Positions 1-11,362 of a DNA stretch of 64,000 nucleotides are shown piece after piece; position 1 is the stretch's first letter, and each line of letters begins with the position of its first letter. Location of the stretch: contig JAGMWG010000005.1 in assembly GCA_020744225.1 (NCBI GenBank), forward strand, positions 992,001 through 1,056,000. Direction: 5' to 3'. Under the pieces are notes generated by a model. The model had not been told where the DNA came from and did not search any database. It was given only the letters and a program-made list of their open reading frames with translations. This stretch comes from Paraphoma chrysanthemicola (Eukaryota; Ascomycota; Dothideomycetes; Pleosporales; Phaeosphaeriaceae). The position numbers and the translations under genes were made by a program.

Positions 1-2828
1 GACGGAGGCCATCTGATAGCGATGATGATTCGAAGCGATCGTTCCTCCCTGCGCTTGCATCGAGACGCACGTCACAAGCCAGCAAGACTTCTGAAGGAGC
101 GAGCGCGCCTGCCGCGGCATCGAGTAGCAGGCCATCAGAAAGCAGTCGGAAGAACTCCACCAGCGACACGACGGATGTGAAGGAAGGACGGTGGTTGAAG
201 TCATCCAAGAAGAGCAAAGCCGAGAAAGAAGTGCCAAAGTCATCGAAGAAGTGGAACTTTTTTCAACGTGCACATGCGGCCCCGCGCGCCCCGACACCTG
301 CCGTCGTCCCCGTGGCCACTGCTACTGCTCCAGTACCAATCTCTCGATCGGTAGCACATTACGCACTCATGGATCAATCCGGCCTCGATCTCAACGATAT
401 TGAACAGCTGATGAAGGAGGCGAACACTCCGGACGAGGGCACTGAAAGTGCGCTCTCCGATGATGAACCTGAGAGAAAGGAGCGCATGCAGTCAATGCTC
501 CTGCCTCCGAAGCCAATCATGCCGCCTAGCATTACTCCACCAGCACGGTCGGCATCGCCCAAGGTTATGCTCCGGACAGCAATCCAGCCAGAGGAGAGAG
601 AGACCCAGAAATTGACTTTGAACACTAACGTTGAAGCTTATGCCCGACCCTCCGTTCGACAGTCACTGGCCGAGTACACACCCATTGATCTCTCGCCTCC
701 GTCGTCACCCTTCAGCCCGCCGTCACCCGTTCAGGATGATGTCATTGCGGCAGAGAATGAGCCTATCGCCATAGCTTTTGCTTTACCATTTCAAGAGATA
801 TCATCTCAGCCCAGGACTCTGCCTCCACCTGGACCGCCGCCAATCAGCCCACCGCCGCGGCCCAGCCGCCTGCCTCAGGTCGGGCGCATCCCACAGGTGA
901 TCTCCACGCGTCGTCCACCACGCAGGCCTTCCTCGCAGTCATTCTCCCGACCGTTCGTGTCGGACCAGCCTCGGCCAACTGCGATACCTCGGACTTCATT
1001 CGACTCCATCGGTTCAGTAGTTGCCACTGCTGGTCCTATCGAACCCTTTCCCATCCTGCAGGGCTTAAGCGCGCTCTCTCATGGGTCTGCAATTGCCAGT
1101 ATGAGTCCTCTCTCTGACGAATCGAGACGAAGCGAGTTTTTCAAATTCCCAGCACGGAAGGACTCTGAGGTTTCATACTCAAGTAGCTCTGGTATCTGGA
1201 GCTTTGCACCTGCCTTCGGCACAGCGGTGCTACCTGACCCCAAGGCCCCACTTTCCGAGGACGAGCTTTGGAATGAATACGATGACCTGATCGACGAGGT
1301 CTTGTCTCCAGTTACTTCTCGCACGAGCCAAGACCAGGATCTCGTCCGAAGTCAACATCCGTCGCTCGAGCCTTTACCGCTGAAGCCCAAGATGACTCGA
1401 GAATCTTCTCACTCGGATTGCTCCTCAAATGGTGTCGCATATCCTTCACTGCATCTTCGTCGCTCACGCTTGCTTGCAGTCCTGCACTCAACACAGTCTC
1501 CCACCTCAACGGTCTCTTTTAATGAATTTATTCAGGATTATGGTGAGAAGAAGATCAGTGTAGTCGACCCTGTCACTGGCCGATTGAGCCTACCATCAAG
1601 CCCGCGACTGTCAACAGGCTCAGCTACAAAGCGTTCGACACGATCTAGCCTGCCCGCCACATTACCTCTAAGCGCCCGACAGTCAAAGGCTACCATAGTT
1701 TCGAGGTCAAGCAAGGACCGTGACAGCGCCGTCGCGACAAGGTATCGAGATTCTCGCCTGATGGAGATTGCTGAGACCCAAGCAGACGGTTTGGTGTCCA
1801 TGGCCAACCTGCGTTTTGGTGCTCTCATGACAAGCAAGTGGCTCTCATTCGGTCGTGTTCTATTCAGTCCAGTGCACTTCGAGCTGAAGGACCCAAATGA
1901 GGACCGCGTTCTAGTCATTGATGGTCTCGGCAAGGACTGGTCTTACTATTGCGCCTTGACATATCCAGAGGCAACTGTGTACGACATTGGGCCGGGCGCA
2001 TCATCATCCGCCACTGCATCAGGCGACGGCCAAGGAGAGCCTTGGTCAACCCTCAGCAATCATCGCCACATCTGCCATGAGTCGCTGACCAGCACACTTC
2101 CGTTCCCGATGCACTTCTTCGCCTGCGTTGTTCTCCGATTCCCAACTGCGCTGCCGTCTTCTGTCCATCGCTTCATCCTGTCCGAGGCGAAGAGAGTTCT
2201 ACGGCCCGGCGGCTATCTGGAGTTCAGCGTGCTCGATCTCGACCTGGTCAATATGGGCAACCGCGCGCGTCGCGCTGTTCGCGGCCTCAAGATGCGAATG
2301 CAAGTTGCCGATGAGAATACCTCACTCCGCAACATCAGCGACGAGATTATGGCCGGCCTCGGCCGGAAAGGCTTCGTGGAATGCAACCGATGCGTCGTCG
2401 GTGTCCCCGTTGCCGGCAAGCTTCCCAGCCTGGACGAAACGCGAAACTCCGCAAGCAAGCGCAAAGGCAGCACCGCCAGCTCAAATAGCAAGAAGAATGG
2501 CACCCTCCCCAAGCCAAAAGGACCGAAGCCCGAAGTCTCCTTCTCCGATCTCCTCAATGTTTCATCTCCCTCTGAATCTACCGACAACGGCATCACCGAT
2601 ATGGTCGCGCGCGTAGGTCGCTGGTGGTACTCGCGTTGCTACGAGTCACTCGTGCTTCCTGAAGCGGGCGAACCCGGCACCGCAGCATCAGGCAATTTGC
2701 TCGAGAATAGCATCTGGCGCGACGATGCGCTCATCAACGAGTGCGAAAAGCGCGGCACAAGCTTCAAGATGCTCATCGGGTACGCGCAGAAACCCGAGGT
2801 TGGTGTTCGACGCACCGTCAGCGTCTGA
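1..2828 (+). CDS. SAM-dependent methyltransferase-domain protein, 5' end outside window
   Basis: The frame is open from the left edge (first full codon at base 3) to the TGA ending at 2828, so the start lies upstream and about 941 codons are visible. The first two thirds are low-complexity, rich in Ser, Pro and Arg and likely disordered. A class I methyltransferase-like domain lies around bases 1880-2420. It has a motif I-like strand (VLVIDGLG), an acidic residue after the second strand (TVYDIGPG) and the typical post-motif LRPGGYLEFSV followed by DLDLVNMG. Motif I departs from the usual DxGxGxG, so activity and substrate are unknown. Proteins of this build, a disordered N-terminus with a methyltransferase_11-like C-terminus, are common in filamentous fungi. 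I cannot name a specific orthologue. No introns are needed in the visible part. Confidence 0.85.
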   Translation, partial: RRPSDSDDDSKRSFLPALASRRTSQASKTSEGASAPAAASSSRPSESSRKNSTSDTTDVKEGRWLKSSKKSKAEKEVPKSSKKWNFFQRAHAAPRAPTPAVVPVATATAPVPISRSVAHYALMDQSGLDLNDIEQLMKEANTPDEGTESALSDDEPERKERMQSMLLPPKPIMPPSITPPARSASPKVMLRTAIQPEERETQKLTLNTNVEAYARPSVRQSLAEYTPIDLSPPSSPFSPPSPVQDDVIAAENEPIAIAFALPFQEISSQPRTLPPPGPPPISPPPRPSRLPQVGRIPQVISTRRPPRRPSSQSFSRPFVSDQPRPTAIPRTSFDSIGSVVATAGPIEPFPILQGLSALSHGSAIASMSPLSDESRRSEFFKFPARKDSEVSYSSSSGIWSFAPAFGTAVLPDPKAPLSEDELWNEYDDLIDEVLSPVTSRTSQDQDLVRSQHPSLEPLPLKPKMTRESSHSDCSSNGVAYPSLHLRRSRLLAVLHSTQSPTSTVSFNEFIQDYGEKKISVVDPVTGRLSLPSSPRLSTGSATKRSTRSSLPATLPLSARQSKATIVSRSSKDRDSAVATRYRDSRLMEIAETQADGLVSMANLRFGALMTSKWLSFGRVLFSPVHFELKDPNEDRVLVIDGLGKDWSYYCALTYPEATVYDIGPGASSSATASGDGQGEPWSTLSNHRHICHESLTSTLPFPMHFFACVVLRFPTALPSSVHRFILSEAKRVLRPGGYLEFSVLDLDLVNMGNRARRAVRGLKMRMQVADENTSLRNISDEIMAGLGRKGFVECNRCVVGVPVAGKLPSLDETRNSASKRKGSTASSNSKKNGTLPKPKGPKPEVSFSDLLNVSSPSESTDNGITDMVARVGRWWYSRCYESLVLPEAGEPGTAASGNLLENSIWRDDALINECEKRGTSFKMLIGYAQKPEVGVRRTVSV

Positions 2829-4006
2829 TCATCTCCCACAACCCACCCTCTCACACACATACTCATACTTCGATTCACATTTGAGCTGCGCTCTCCTAAA
2901 GTCCTGGAGGCTCATCTTATCACCACTTTACGGACTTCTTAATGTGTCATGTCATATTACGAACACATTTGACACTTTTGTTTTCATTCAATGGCGTTGT
3001 GCTGCGTTCAAGCGTTTGCTCTTTTCTTATACCCTCATTCGTTGGTCGTTCTTCATTTTGCATACGCATAGCGGTGGCGGAGATATCAACATCATTCATC
3101 ACTACAACGCACCGGCGCAAGCCAAATTGCATCAATACGCTACATTTTCACGGCGCGAGCCTGGAATCATTTTACACCGAGGCCGGGTTGCGACATGCTG
3201 GTAATGGACAACTGTGCGCGGAACTAGTTTCAATCGGGGGAGGAGTGGTGGATTGGCGGGCACTTATACCCTGGGATGATATGATGAAAGAAAGGATGTT
3301 AATGTAGATATGAAATCATGGATATGAAGACTTGGACAGAAGAAGGAGCGAATCGAAATTTTACCCCTACTTTTCTAAATCACCATGTCGATGTTGCGTG
3401 TGCTTCGAGCTTGGTCCTTGGGGTTGCGCTGCGTTTCACGCAATGCACAAGGAGGGGTCGCGATCTCCCTGCATCACGTACAACAGCGTCGATCGCGTAC
3501 CTAGCGGCTGGTGCCTGATTCCTCGTAAAATTAAAAAGCATCAACGTCATTCCTAAATTTACACAATCGGACCGTTTATTTGCTTACACGAGCTGAAGAC
3601 ATGCAGGTACCATCTCACGTTCAGCTGTGGCGTTTCCACAACTAGACACCGGTGTCGCTAAGTATCAGCCAGCCTCATGAAGAACGTCACATCGAATCAC
3701 TTCGCGGTACAAACATGAATAGCATATGTTTGTTTCACTTCAATTTAGTAGCTCTGCAGCTAGTCTTGTCCATGACCTTTTCTGCCTCCAGCTCAGATCC
3801 GTTGGACAGTTAGGTATCCACAGCTGAAAGATAGAAGCAACGAATAGCAAGAGGGGACTTGGGGTATTGTACAAAAGCCAATGAAGAGATGAAGACGGAA
3901 GAAGGAAAAGGCAACGGCTGACAAGTCCACCGAATAGCCCCCAAGTCGCTCAAATCAGACCAATGCAATCCGAAAATTCCACACCACCCACTCAATGATA
4001 CAGCAA
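2829..4006. other. intergenic, convergent 3' regions
   Basis: This 1.2 kb spacer separates the 3' ends of a plus-strand and a minus-strand gene. It is AT-richer than the flanking coding sequence and holds only short overlapping frames with no recognisable domain. I see no RNA gene or repeat in it. Confidence 0.6.
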
Positions 4007-5635
4007 CTAACCCTGATAACGGCGACGATGTCTCTCCTTCTTACTATACACCAAATTGCATCTAACCTCGCAGCGGCATTTCGGCGGGAAGAATGGCTCG
4101 GTACCATCCCCTACCTCGGTGTGCGCAGTGTCTCGTACTGATCGCTTCTGTTCTTGAGACTCCTCATTGTGGTCCCAAACCTCTTGGTCAACCGGCTCGT
4201 CCAGTTGAACACCACCACCACACTCCGCATATAGGTCGTCTAGATCTTTCCTCGTGAACTTGACATTCTCTCTTGCCTTGTCGCGCAGATCATAGAACCT
4301 TGCTTTCTCGTCATCGTCGCCAAAGTTCTTAACTCGAACGTACGAATACGGAGCCAGAACCACTGCAATCTGCTCGTATATAACGCGATGTAGCATACGA
4401 GGACACGCTTGGTCGGCAACATGGTAGAAGAGCCGTGGGCCGCGCTGGGCGGGGTAGTCGTTCCATCCGTCTTTTGGTTGTAGCGGGAGACGGATCTCAA
4501 TTTCCTTGAGATACGGGAGCTGGAGGAAGACTTCACACGTCATGCGTCCTTTCAACCAGTAGCGCTGGAAACCACCGATAGTGACTTTGAAGAAGTGCAT
4601 GCTGGAGAGGAAGTCCATGTACAAGGATACTTTTCGGAGGCCGTGCGCAAAGGTAGCGTACTGCTGGAGATGAGGGTAGATAATGGGGTAGTGCTTGTAG
4701 CAATGGGCGAGAGCGCGGATCTTGTCATCGGTAGGCAAGCTGTTGGGCTCGATCATCTGGTAGTACTGCCCAAGGCTGCGGAGCGCGTTGTCCAATTTCT
4801 CATAAGAGTTCGCAAACAGACAGAAACCTTTGCTGCGTTGTATCTCGCTGGTTCCCTTGAAGCATAGTCGAAGGGCAATAGCGCGAACCTGATGCGACAC
4901 GCCGAGAAGCGATGCCCAGTTGCCGAACTGGTCAATGATCTCGTAGATGCCGGGCTCGCTGCCAGGTTGCTCGCCTGGATGATGCGCAAATCGGTTCCTG
5001 TGGCGGTCGATACGTGCACTATATTGATCGTGTGCTAAAGGTGCATGCATGCAGAATCGGATGACATTCTCCTTGATTTCTGTGGGTAAATCAGCCCAGC
5101 TGAATTGCTGTCCATTAGCATTCCACCAAGCTTGCATTGTGCTATCCAACACAGCGCGATCCGGGAAGACAGGGAACTGCTTCGTGAGAAAGGTGTTCAG
5201 CGATGTTGTGCGGCCGTTCTCGAAGACTTCGATCTTGTTCGTGGGTTTCAAGAGGCCTGTACGGCGAGCCTTACGGAATCTGGGTCGAAACGTAGCAGGT
5301 ATCCGCCTGGTAAAGTCGCCAAGCTCGACATCCACGCGGAGTGAAGGATCCAGAAAACCTTCTCTTGTCTCAGTGTCCACGGGTGTGATCCGATTGATAC
5401 ACACACCGATGTCGATCTCAAAATGAGCTGCGCTCTGTAAGCGAAAGGTCAAGATTGCTTTCCGGATGGTGTCAATCGCCGGATGCTCATCTGCCGTCGC
5501 GTGTTCGGGTATGCGCTCAGTGGACTGGACGTTCCATGGGTTATCATAGAAATTGGTGATCGAGAAGTCATAGACAGGATAGTCAGTTTGCGGAGGGAGC
5601 CCAGTCAGCTCGATGAAATTGGTAGACAACCCCAT
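4007..5635 (-). CDS. F-box-like fungal protein, single exon
   Basis: A 542-residue uninterrupted frame begins at the ATG at 5635. Around residues 178-195 it carries an F-box/2EXR-like segment (WADLPTEIKENVIRFCMH), a short Leu-Pro-x-Glu-Ile motif that opens the substrate-adaptor proteins expanded in Pezizomycotina. The N-terminal 170 residues look like a separate folded region. The C-terminus is charged and ends in a Cys/Arg-rich tail (CRCEVRC). Such proteins are usually assumed to act as SCF ubiquitin-ligase adaptors, but no partner or substrate can be read from the sequence. A short gap separates it from the AT-rich spacer upstream. The F-box assignment is an inference from one motif; an uncharacterised lineage-specific protein is equally possible. 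Confidence 0.75.
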   Translation of the reverse strand: MGLSTNFIELTGLPPQTDYPVYDFSITNFYDNPWNVQSTERIPEHATADEHPAIDTIRKAILTFRLQSAAHFEIDIGVCINRITPVDTETREGFLDPSLRVDVELGDFTRRIPATFRPRFRKARRTGLLKPTNKIEVFENGRTTSLNTFLTKQFPVFPDRAVLDSTMQAWWNANGQQFSWADLPTEIKENVIRFCMHAPLAHDQYSARIDRHRNRFAHHPGEQPGSEPGIYEIIDQFGNWASLLGVSHQVRAIALRLCFKGTSEIQRSKGFCLFANSYEKLDNALRSLGQYYQMIEPNSLPTDDKIRALAHCYKHYPIIYPHLQQYATFAHGLRKVSLYMDFLSSMHFFKVTIGGFQRYWLKGRMTCEVFLQLPYLKEIEIRLPLQPKDGWNDYPAQRGPRLFYHVADQACPRMLHRVIYEQIAVVLAPYSYVRVKNFGDDDEKARFYDLRDKARENVKFTRKDLDDLYAECGGGVQLDEPVDQEVWDHNEESQEQKRSVRDTAHTEVGDGTEPFFPPKCRCEVRCNLVYSKKERHRRRYQG

Positions 5636-7133
5636 GATGCTGGAGCACTGGGTCTGGTTTGACGGCTAATGTTATTGTTGGGATCTGTTGCACATGCGTC
5701 AGCGATGTTCGTGAAGGTAGTATCTCTCCGGTGCTGGCTGCTGCTGTGAGTGGAGGAGATTGTGAGTAACAGTGTTAACTGGTGCTTGTAGGAGCACTTA
5801 AATGTAGGAAGCCGTCAACTAAGAGGCATCAATGAGGTACTCACAATAGCTTCCTGAATTGTGAAAATCCCGCGATTGTCCCCTTATTCGAGAAGAGCGC
5901 TTTTCAGGCAGCACTAGGCAGTAGGCAGAGTATGATAGGTAAACGATCGGTGTGTTCGCTTGAATCAATTGAGGACCACTGTTCGATCAAGTTGACTGTA
6001 GCGATATTTGATGCAGGATAATTCGAGGACGGTCCCGCGCTCTCGGTGATAATGACAGTGTGACAAAATTACACAATTCCGAGCCTGTTTGCAAGTCAGC
6101 TTTATTAGCTCCGACCCACTGTCGAGCCAAGTTTTCGAAAAGTGATCTGACCCTCGAGTGAAACATGGAATTGTTCTGCGAACCTTAAAATGAATGGTAT
6201 CTACGCCTCGTCGTCTAAGACCTTTATGGTTGCCTTGTGTATGCTTCCAGAAAGTTGTAAGTTCTGAATAGAGGTCGAGTCAAGTGGAGGAAGAGCAATG
6301 ATATGGACATGAAGTAGGGAAGCTACCACATGGCAAAATCAGCATGGGAGCCGAGAGCAACTGCCTTACTAGAGAATTAGTGAGTGATTTGAAGTGGGTT
6401 GATTCCCGAACATCTCCACATAATATGGAAGTGAGAGAACAGATCGAGTATCGCTCCTCACGGTGCATTGAAATGCCCCGGGTAACACTCGTCTGCACTC
6501 GGCATTGTGCTCTACTGTACACAGATCAAAGACTATGCAGTCTTGGATAGTTGGAAAGCGCACATTGACCTTTCTCATAAGATACATGGCATCGTGGGGT
6601 GCATGGAAGAAGTCTGTTTTTCTGTGCGCAGGTAGACTGAGATATGGGAGTTTATGGCACAGGTAGAAAATATATTGTTCCCTGCGCACAAATAGAATGA
6701 GGCATGCGACCTCATGCGAGCACCAAGACAGCAGTTTGCCTGTATGCGGACGTAGGTCATTCTGAGCATACACCAAGAAGCTCGGTTGCAAAACGTATTT
6801 CCGGACGTTATTTGTAGACATTGAGTTAGCCGCAAGGATGAGACAGTGATGTACAAAGCCAGACACCACGTCTTCTGAAGCCTCGGGAACGATTGAAGGT
6901 GAAGGAAGGAAGCGACGCGCAGACTTCAACCAGCCATGCAGCTGCCAAGCCACCATTCCCGTTGGGGACAAGCCTGCCACTCACACCAATCGTCTTTGAG
7001 CATTGTCGACCGCATCACATCTACACCACGCATCAACATCAATGAAAGTACACTCAACAGTCCTGGAATACCATCCATCACCGACAAAAAGCCAAGCTGG
7101 CACAGTCTAGACACCCTGAGAGGTACCACCACA
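5636..7133. other. AT-richer intergenic region upstream of MED8
   Basis: This is a divergent promoter region of about 1.5 kb. It contains one minus-strand open frame (6369-6980, about 200 codons, non-ATG at its first codon) with no recognisable domain. The last 100 bases before 7134 are the probable MED8 leader. I see no RNA gene or mobile element. Confidence 0.5.
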
Positions 7134-8093
7134 ATGAACCACAACTTCCTCGGCACTCCCGCCAAAGAAGACATGCAAACCCTCGACTCTCTGCGTCGCC
7201 AACTCATGCCCATGATCGGCCTTCTCGACAAATTGCACAATGACATGCTCTTCAAACTCTCCCGTGGTGAAGCCGTCGACTGGCCACACATCCGGCACTC
7301 GGTCTCACACATCAATTCTTACCTATCCTCCATCAACGGATACATCAACGGGACCTATTCGCACAAAGCCGAGGACGCCGGGAAAGATACCGAAGGCAAA
7401 GTCATTCTAGATCGAGATGGCGGGCCGAAAATGAATTATCGCGATGTTGCGGTCGCGGGACATAGAGAGCAATTGGAGGGTTTGCATGTTTTTCCGCAGG
7501 CGCCGTATCCAATGGGAAATGAGCGGTTGGCGGGTATGGCGATTATGTTGTTGGACAAGAGACTGAGTCCAAACGAGGAGAAGTGGGTTGAGGATCGAGT
7601 CAAGAAGGCGGCCGAGTTTGCGTATGTGCCTGGGGAGTGGGGTGTTGAGCCGAAGAAAGTCGACGTCAAAGAGGAGGAGGACAGCGATGATGAGGATCTG
7701 AGGGAGTGGTATGCGGGGTTGCCGACGAAGAGAGTCAAGGGAACGTTGAGTGAGGATGCGCTGGCGGAGGTGTGGAAATTGGCGCATATGACCGTGTTTG
7801 ACAAGGATTATGGGCAGCGGTTTCAGCAGGGTGGTGAGGAGGCGCAAGAGGAGGCGCAGGCTGACGAGGCTGATGAAGGCGACGAGGACGAGGAGATGGA
7901 GGATGAAGAGGAGGAAGAGGGCGATGGAGGAGAAGGAGAGACGCCCAAACCCTCCTCGGCACCGGTAATTATGATGCAGCGTGCGCCTCAGTCGATACAC
8001 AAGCCGGTTCCTGGGGTGCCAGTCATGTCGCTCGGACTTGTGCATCGCTTCATGGCATCTGGAGAGGTGCAAGCACCTGCTGGACAGCGATAG
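7134..8093 (+). CDS. MED8: Mediator complex subunit 8
   Basis: This encodes 319 residues of the Mediator head-module subunit Med8, which links transcription activators to RNA polymerase II in the nucleus. The N-terminal helical region (LDSLRRQLMPMIGLLDKL) is followed by the family's hallmark: LHVFPQAPYP, then a Leu-rich turn, then LSPNEEKWVEDR near residues 120-155. The distal half holds a charged linker and a long Glu/Asp run (bases about 7835-7935). The ATG at 7134 is preferred over upstream in-frame codons because the family similarity begins with the helices just after it and the upstream extension is composition-neutral. No introns are needed. The acidic tail is longer than in yeast Med8 as far as I can judge. 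Confidence 0.88.
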   Translation: MNHNFLGTPAKEDMQTLDSLRRQLMPMIGLLDKLHNDMLFKLSRGEAVDWPHIRHSVSHINSYLSSINGYINGTYSHKAEDAGKDTEGKVILDRDGGPKMNYRDVAVAGHREQLEGLHVFPQAPYPMGNERLAGMAIMLLDKRLSPNEEKWVEDRVKKAAEFAYVPGEWGVEPKKVDVKEEEDSDDEDLREWYAGLPTKRVKGTLSEDALAEVWKLAHMTVFDKDYGQRFQQGGEEAQEEAQADEADEGDEDEEMEDEEEEEGDGGEGETPKPSSAPVIMMQRAPQSIHKPVPGVPVMSLGLVHRFMASGEVQAPAGQR

Positions 8094-8292
8094 GATCGGT
8101 ATGGAGTTGGGAAAAGTCACGAGGCATTGCGCTGGCGTTTATGAGCGGGGAGATACCAAATGAAATTTCATGGAGATGTGCTGTATTCGAATCTGCAATT
8201 AGATCACAATGCTATTTGACGCAAGAGGGTATCATATGATGGAAATGAAGAGCCAACTCCGACAACAATGCTTTTCAATACCCTTCCCAATC

Positions 8293-9087
8293 TCACTCAG
8301 GCTTCAGCGCGTATATCCTGACCGGATACAGCTCCTTGGGCATGCCTCTTTGCTGCTCCGTGGCCACGATTTTCAGCCTGGCCTCCTTGAACAAGCGTCT
8401 GAACTTGTCGTCGGACCTGGTGACACTCGAGTCTTCCTCGTCGTATATGTCCTTGTGTCCTATATCCGTGGACATGTTCTCCTTGACTATGATCCACGAC
8501 TTACTCGGCTCGTCGCCTTCAGCTGGCCTCAGTCCCGCCGTGCAACGCCGCAGATATATGACCAATTGTGCATCCGTCAAATGGCCCAGACACCATTGAT
8601 TCCAAATGACATCATATGATGCAACTTCTGGTATCCAGTCCTGCAAGCCGAGGTTGATGACTTCCCCAACCTGGCCTTTGCCATGCTTGCTCTCCCCGTC
8701 GCCCGCGTATTCTCCATTTCCCAGACTCTGTACTAGCTCGTCCGTAAACTTCTTGACCGGCTCCACGATGTCGACCCTCTTCGCCACGCCAAGCAGTAGC
8801 CCTTTTGTAATCCTGCCGATGCCCGCCCCACAGTCCGCCACGCGCTCGAGTAGTGGTAACGGCTCCTTCGACGCGTGTGACCTGCCGCGGCGCAGCTTTG
8901 TCAGGAAGTTGGAGGACCCCTGCAGATCTATCCGAGAGGTTTGTGGGTATCCTCCTAGCATACCATTGACATCCGACGAGACACTGTTCCAGTACTCTAG
9001 GGAATGGTCGACGTTTATGGAGGCATCGGGGCGGCTCGGGTCGTATGGCGCGCTTGGAGGTGGGTCAATGTCCATGTCTATGGGCAT
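8293..9087 (-). CDS. TAE1: Protein alpha-N-terminal methyltransferase (Tae1/NTM1 type)
   Basis: The 264-residue protein matches the NTM1 family, which methylates the alpha-amino group of X-Pro-Lys N-termini such as those of ribosomal proteins, using S-adenosylmethionine in the cytosol. Visible signatures are YWNSVSSDVNGMLGGY near the start, the SAM motif DCGAGIGRITKGLL at about residues 85-98, the acidic turn VDIVEP, the family-specific IWNQWCLGHLTD, and a C-terminal block VTRSDDKFRRLFKEA ending in the usual PVRIYALKP. The ATG at 9087 is chosen; the open frame continues to 9141 but has no ATG there. There is no intron. It converges on MED8 with a 199-base gap. Confidence 0.93.
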   Translation of the reverse strand: MPIDMDIDPPPSAPYDPSRPDASINVDHSLEYWNSVSSDVNGMLGGYPQTSRIDLQGSSNFLTKLRRGRSHASKEPLPLLERVADCGAGIGRITKGLLLGVAKRVDIVEPVKKFTDELVQSLGNGEYAGDGESKHGKGQVGEVINLGLQDWIPEVASYDVIWNQWCLGHLTDAQLVIYLRRCTAGLRPAEGDEPSKSWIIVKENMSTDIGHKDIYDEEDSSVTRSDDKFRRLFKEARLKIVATEQQRGMPKELYPVRIYALKPE

Positions 9088-9582
9088 GACTGAAAAGTGC
9101 GTGCTCGGGACTGCGGGAGGACGAGAGGAAACACGGATCAAGGGATAGCTTGTTGTATTTGTACGGCCCTTTTAATGCTTAATGATCAGAAGATAGCAAC
9201 ATCGAGTGCTGTTCCTGAGTGCTAGGGTGTGATTAATATTTTAATCAAGCGTGCCATAGCGGGGTAGCTCCAAAGCAGCGGGAGCCCCTCGACGCGTCGC
9301 ACCGACGCGCCTGCGATGCATCGTCACCATCTCGAGCTGTAAACGAGAGACGTCAACTTGCTTACACAATGCGCGTATTTGTGCGTGATAGGCGTGTAGA
9401 AAGTGGAGTCGACGGGCCAAGTGACGCCAAAAGAAGAAGTCGTATGCGGATAAGCTAGGCCCATCGGTCATATCGCGGGGCACGACCATGATGGCAGCTA
9501 CGACGGTCCCGCAGTTGCTAGAAACGTGCCACAGCTATCCGGCCTATAGATAGCTGCCTGTCTCCTCCTGCTGGTCGAGGTG
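9088..9582. other. divergent promoter between TAE1 and the aldehyde dehydrogenase
   Basis: A 495-base spacer between divergently transcribed genes. It contains an 82-codon ATG-initiated minus-strand frame (9241-9489) with no recognisable domain, which I do not call a gene. Confidence 0.5.
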
Positions 9583-11362
9583 ATGTCCTGTCTCTACTCC
9601 GCCTTCTCTCGTGCTCCTCGACATCTGCAACCTTCAACATTGCATTCCTCCATCCGGCGGGCTATCAGATCCAATCACACGCCAATTTCCAGATACTACT
9701 CTACTCGAAGCACCATGTCGGACCTGTTCGTTGAGCTCACAGCGCCCAATGGTCGCAAGTACCAGCAGCCCCGAGGTCTGTTCATCAACAACGAGTTTGT
9801 GAAGTCCAAGTCAGGCGAGACCTTCACTACAATAAATCCCAGGTACGACTGACCATACTATGATTCCAGGAGTGCCTAACACGGATGAAGTGATGAGAGC
9901 GAAATCTGCTCAGTCTACGCCGCTGGTCCTGAGGATGTCGACATTGCCGTGGCAGCAGCACGGAAAGCTTTCAAGAACCCGGACTGGCGAGACATGGATA
10001 CTAATGCTCGAGCTGATCTGCTTTACAAGTTTGCCCAGCTGATCGAAGAGAACAAGGAGATTCTTGCCACTATCGAAACCTGGGACAACGGCAAGCCTTA
10101 TCAGGTCTCCTTGAACGATGACCTAGGAGAAGTAGTCGGCACAATCAAGTACTACGCAGGATGGGCAAACAAGATCCACGGACAAGTTATTGATACCTCT
10201 CCTGCGAAGCTGGCCTATACCATTCGCGAGCCGCTTGGTGTGTGCGGACAGATTATTCCATGGAACTTCCCACTCGCAATGGCAGCCTGGAAACTCGGGC
10301 CAGCGCTATGCACAGGCAACACTGTCGTCATGAAGGCTGCCGAACAGACGCCGCTCTCTATATTGTACCTCGGAAACCTGGTCAAAGAAGCAGGATTCCC
10401 TCCAGGTGTAGTCAATATCCTCAACGGCGAGGGAAGGAAAGCAGGTGCTGCTCTTGCACAACATCTCGATGTAGACAAGATCGCTTTCACTGGATCGACG
10501 GCTACTGGCAAGGAGATCATGAAGATGGCAGCCGTAAACATGAAGAACATCACACTAGAAACTGGAGGAAAGTCGCCACTCGTTGTCTTCGACGATGCCG
10601 ACCTCGACCAAGCTGTCAAATGGTCGCACGTTGGCATCATGTAAGCTCTGCCTCAACCTCGTCAGTGCTCTTACTAACAACCTAAAGGTACAATCAGGGT
10701 CAGGTCTGCACAGCGACATCAAGAATTTTCGTCCAAGAAGGCGTTTACGACAAATTCGTCGAGGGCTTCAAAGAGCACGTCAAGAACACTTCTATCGTTG
10801 GTGATCCCTTCAAAGACGACACCTTCCAAGGTCCTCAAGTCACCAAGGCTCAATACGAACGCGTTCTCTCCTACATCGAGGCTGGAAAGAGTGAAGGCGC
10901 TACCCTCATATCCGGCGGCGAAGCCTTCAAGAACGTAGGCGGCAAAGGTTTCTTCGTCGCTCCTACCATCTTCACCAACGTCAAAGACCATATGAAAATC
11001 TATCGAGAAGAAGTTTTCGGGCCCTTCGTCGTCATCAGCTCATTCAAGACCGAGGAGGAAGCGATTCAGCGCGCAAATGACTCATCGTACGGTCTAGGCG
11101 CTGCGCTATTCACCGAGAACATTACCAAGGCGCATCGTGTGGCCAGGCTCGTTGAGTCGGGCATGGTATGGATCAACTCAAGTAACGACTCGGATATCAG
11201 AATACCGTTTGGAGGCGTCAAGCAGAGCGGTATCGGACGCGAGCTGGGCGAGGCGGGTCTGGAGGCGTATACCAACAAGAAGGTACGAAGACGATACAGC
11301 TCAACTCTCTTCGGTGCTAACTGTTGTAGGCTATCCATGTCAACCTGGGCAATAAGCTCTAA
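9583..11362 (+). CDS. Mitochondrial NAD(P)-dependent aldehyde dehydrogenase
   Basis: Four exons, 9583-9842, 9891-10640, 10688-11282 and 11330-11362, join to 545 residues. The three introns are 47-48 bases with GT-AG ends and CTAAC-like branch sites. The enzyme oxidises aldehydes to acids, for example acetaldehyde to acetate. The catalytic Cys is C344 in NQGQVCTATSR and the general base is E310 in LETGGKSP. Their spacing of 34 residues matches class 1/2 aldehyde dehydrogenases. The first 45 residues are Arg/Ser-rich with almost no acidic residues and fit a mitochondrial presequence. A second ATG just before SDLFVEL could give a cytosolic form from the same gene. LETGG replaces the more common LELGG, a conservative change. 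Yeast Ald4/Ald5 and Aspergillus AldA are the nearest named relatives by motif. Confidence 0.94.

Noticed and set aside
6369..6980. About 200-codon minus-strand frame upstream of MED8
   Set aside because: First codon is not ATG, no domain, and it overlaps the likely MED8 promoter. Kept as a doubtful possibility only.
7407..8120. 237-codon minus-strand frame over MED8
   Set aside because: Antisense shadow created by the Glu/Asp-rich codons of MED8, giving Leu/Pro-rich peptides.
9241..9489. 82-codon ATG-started minus-strand frame
   Set aside because: Lies in a divergent promoter and has no recognisable feature.
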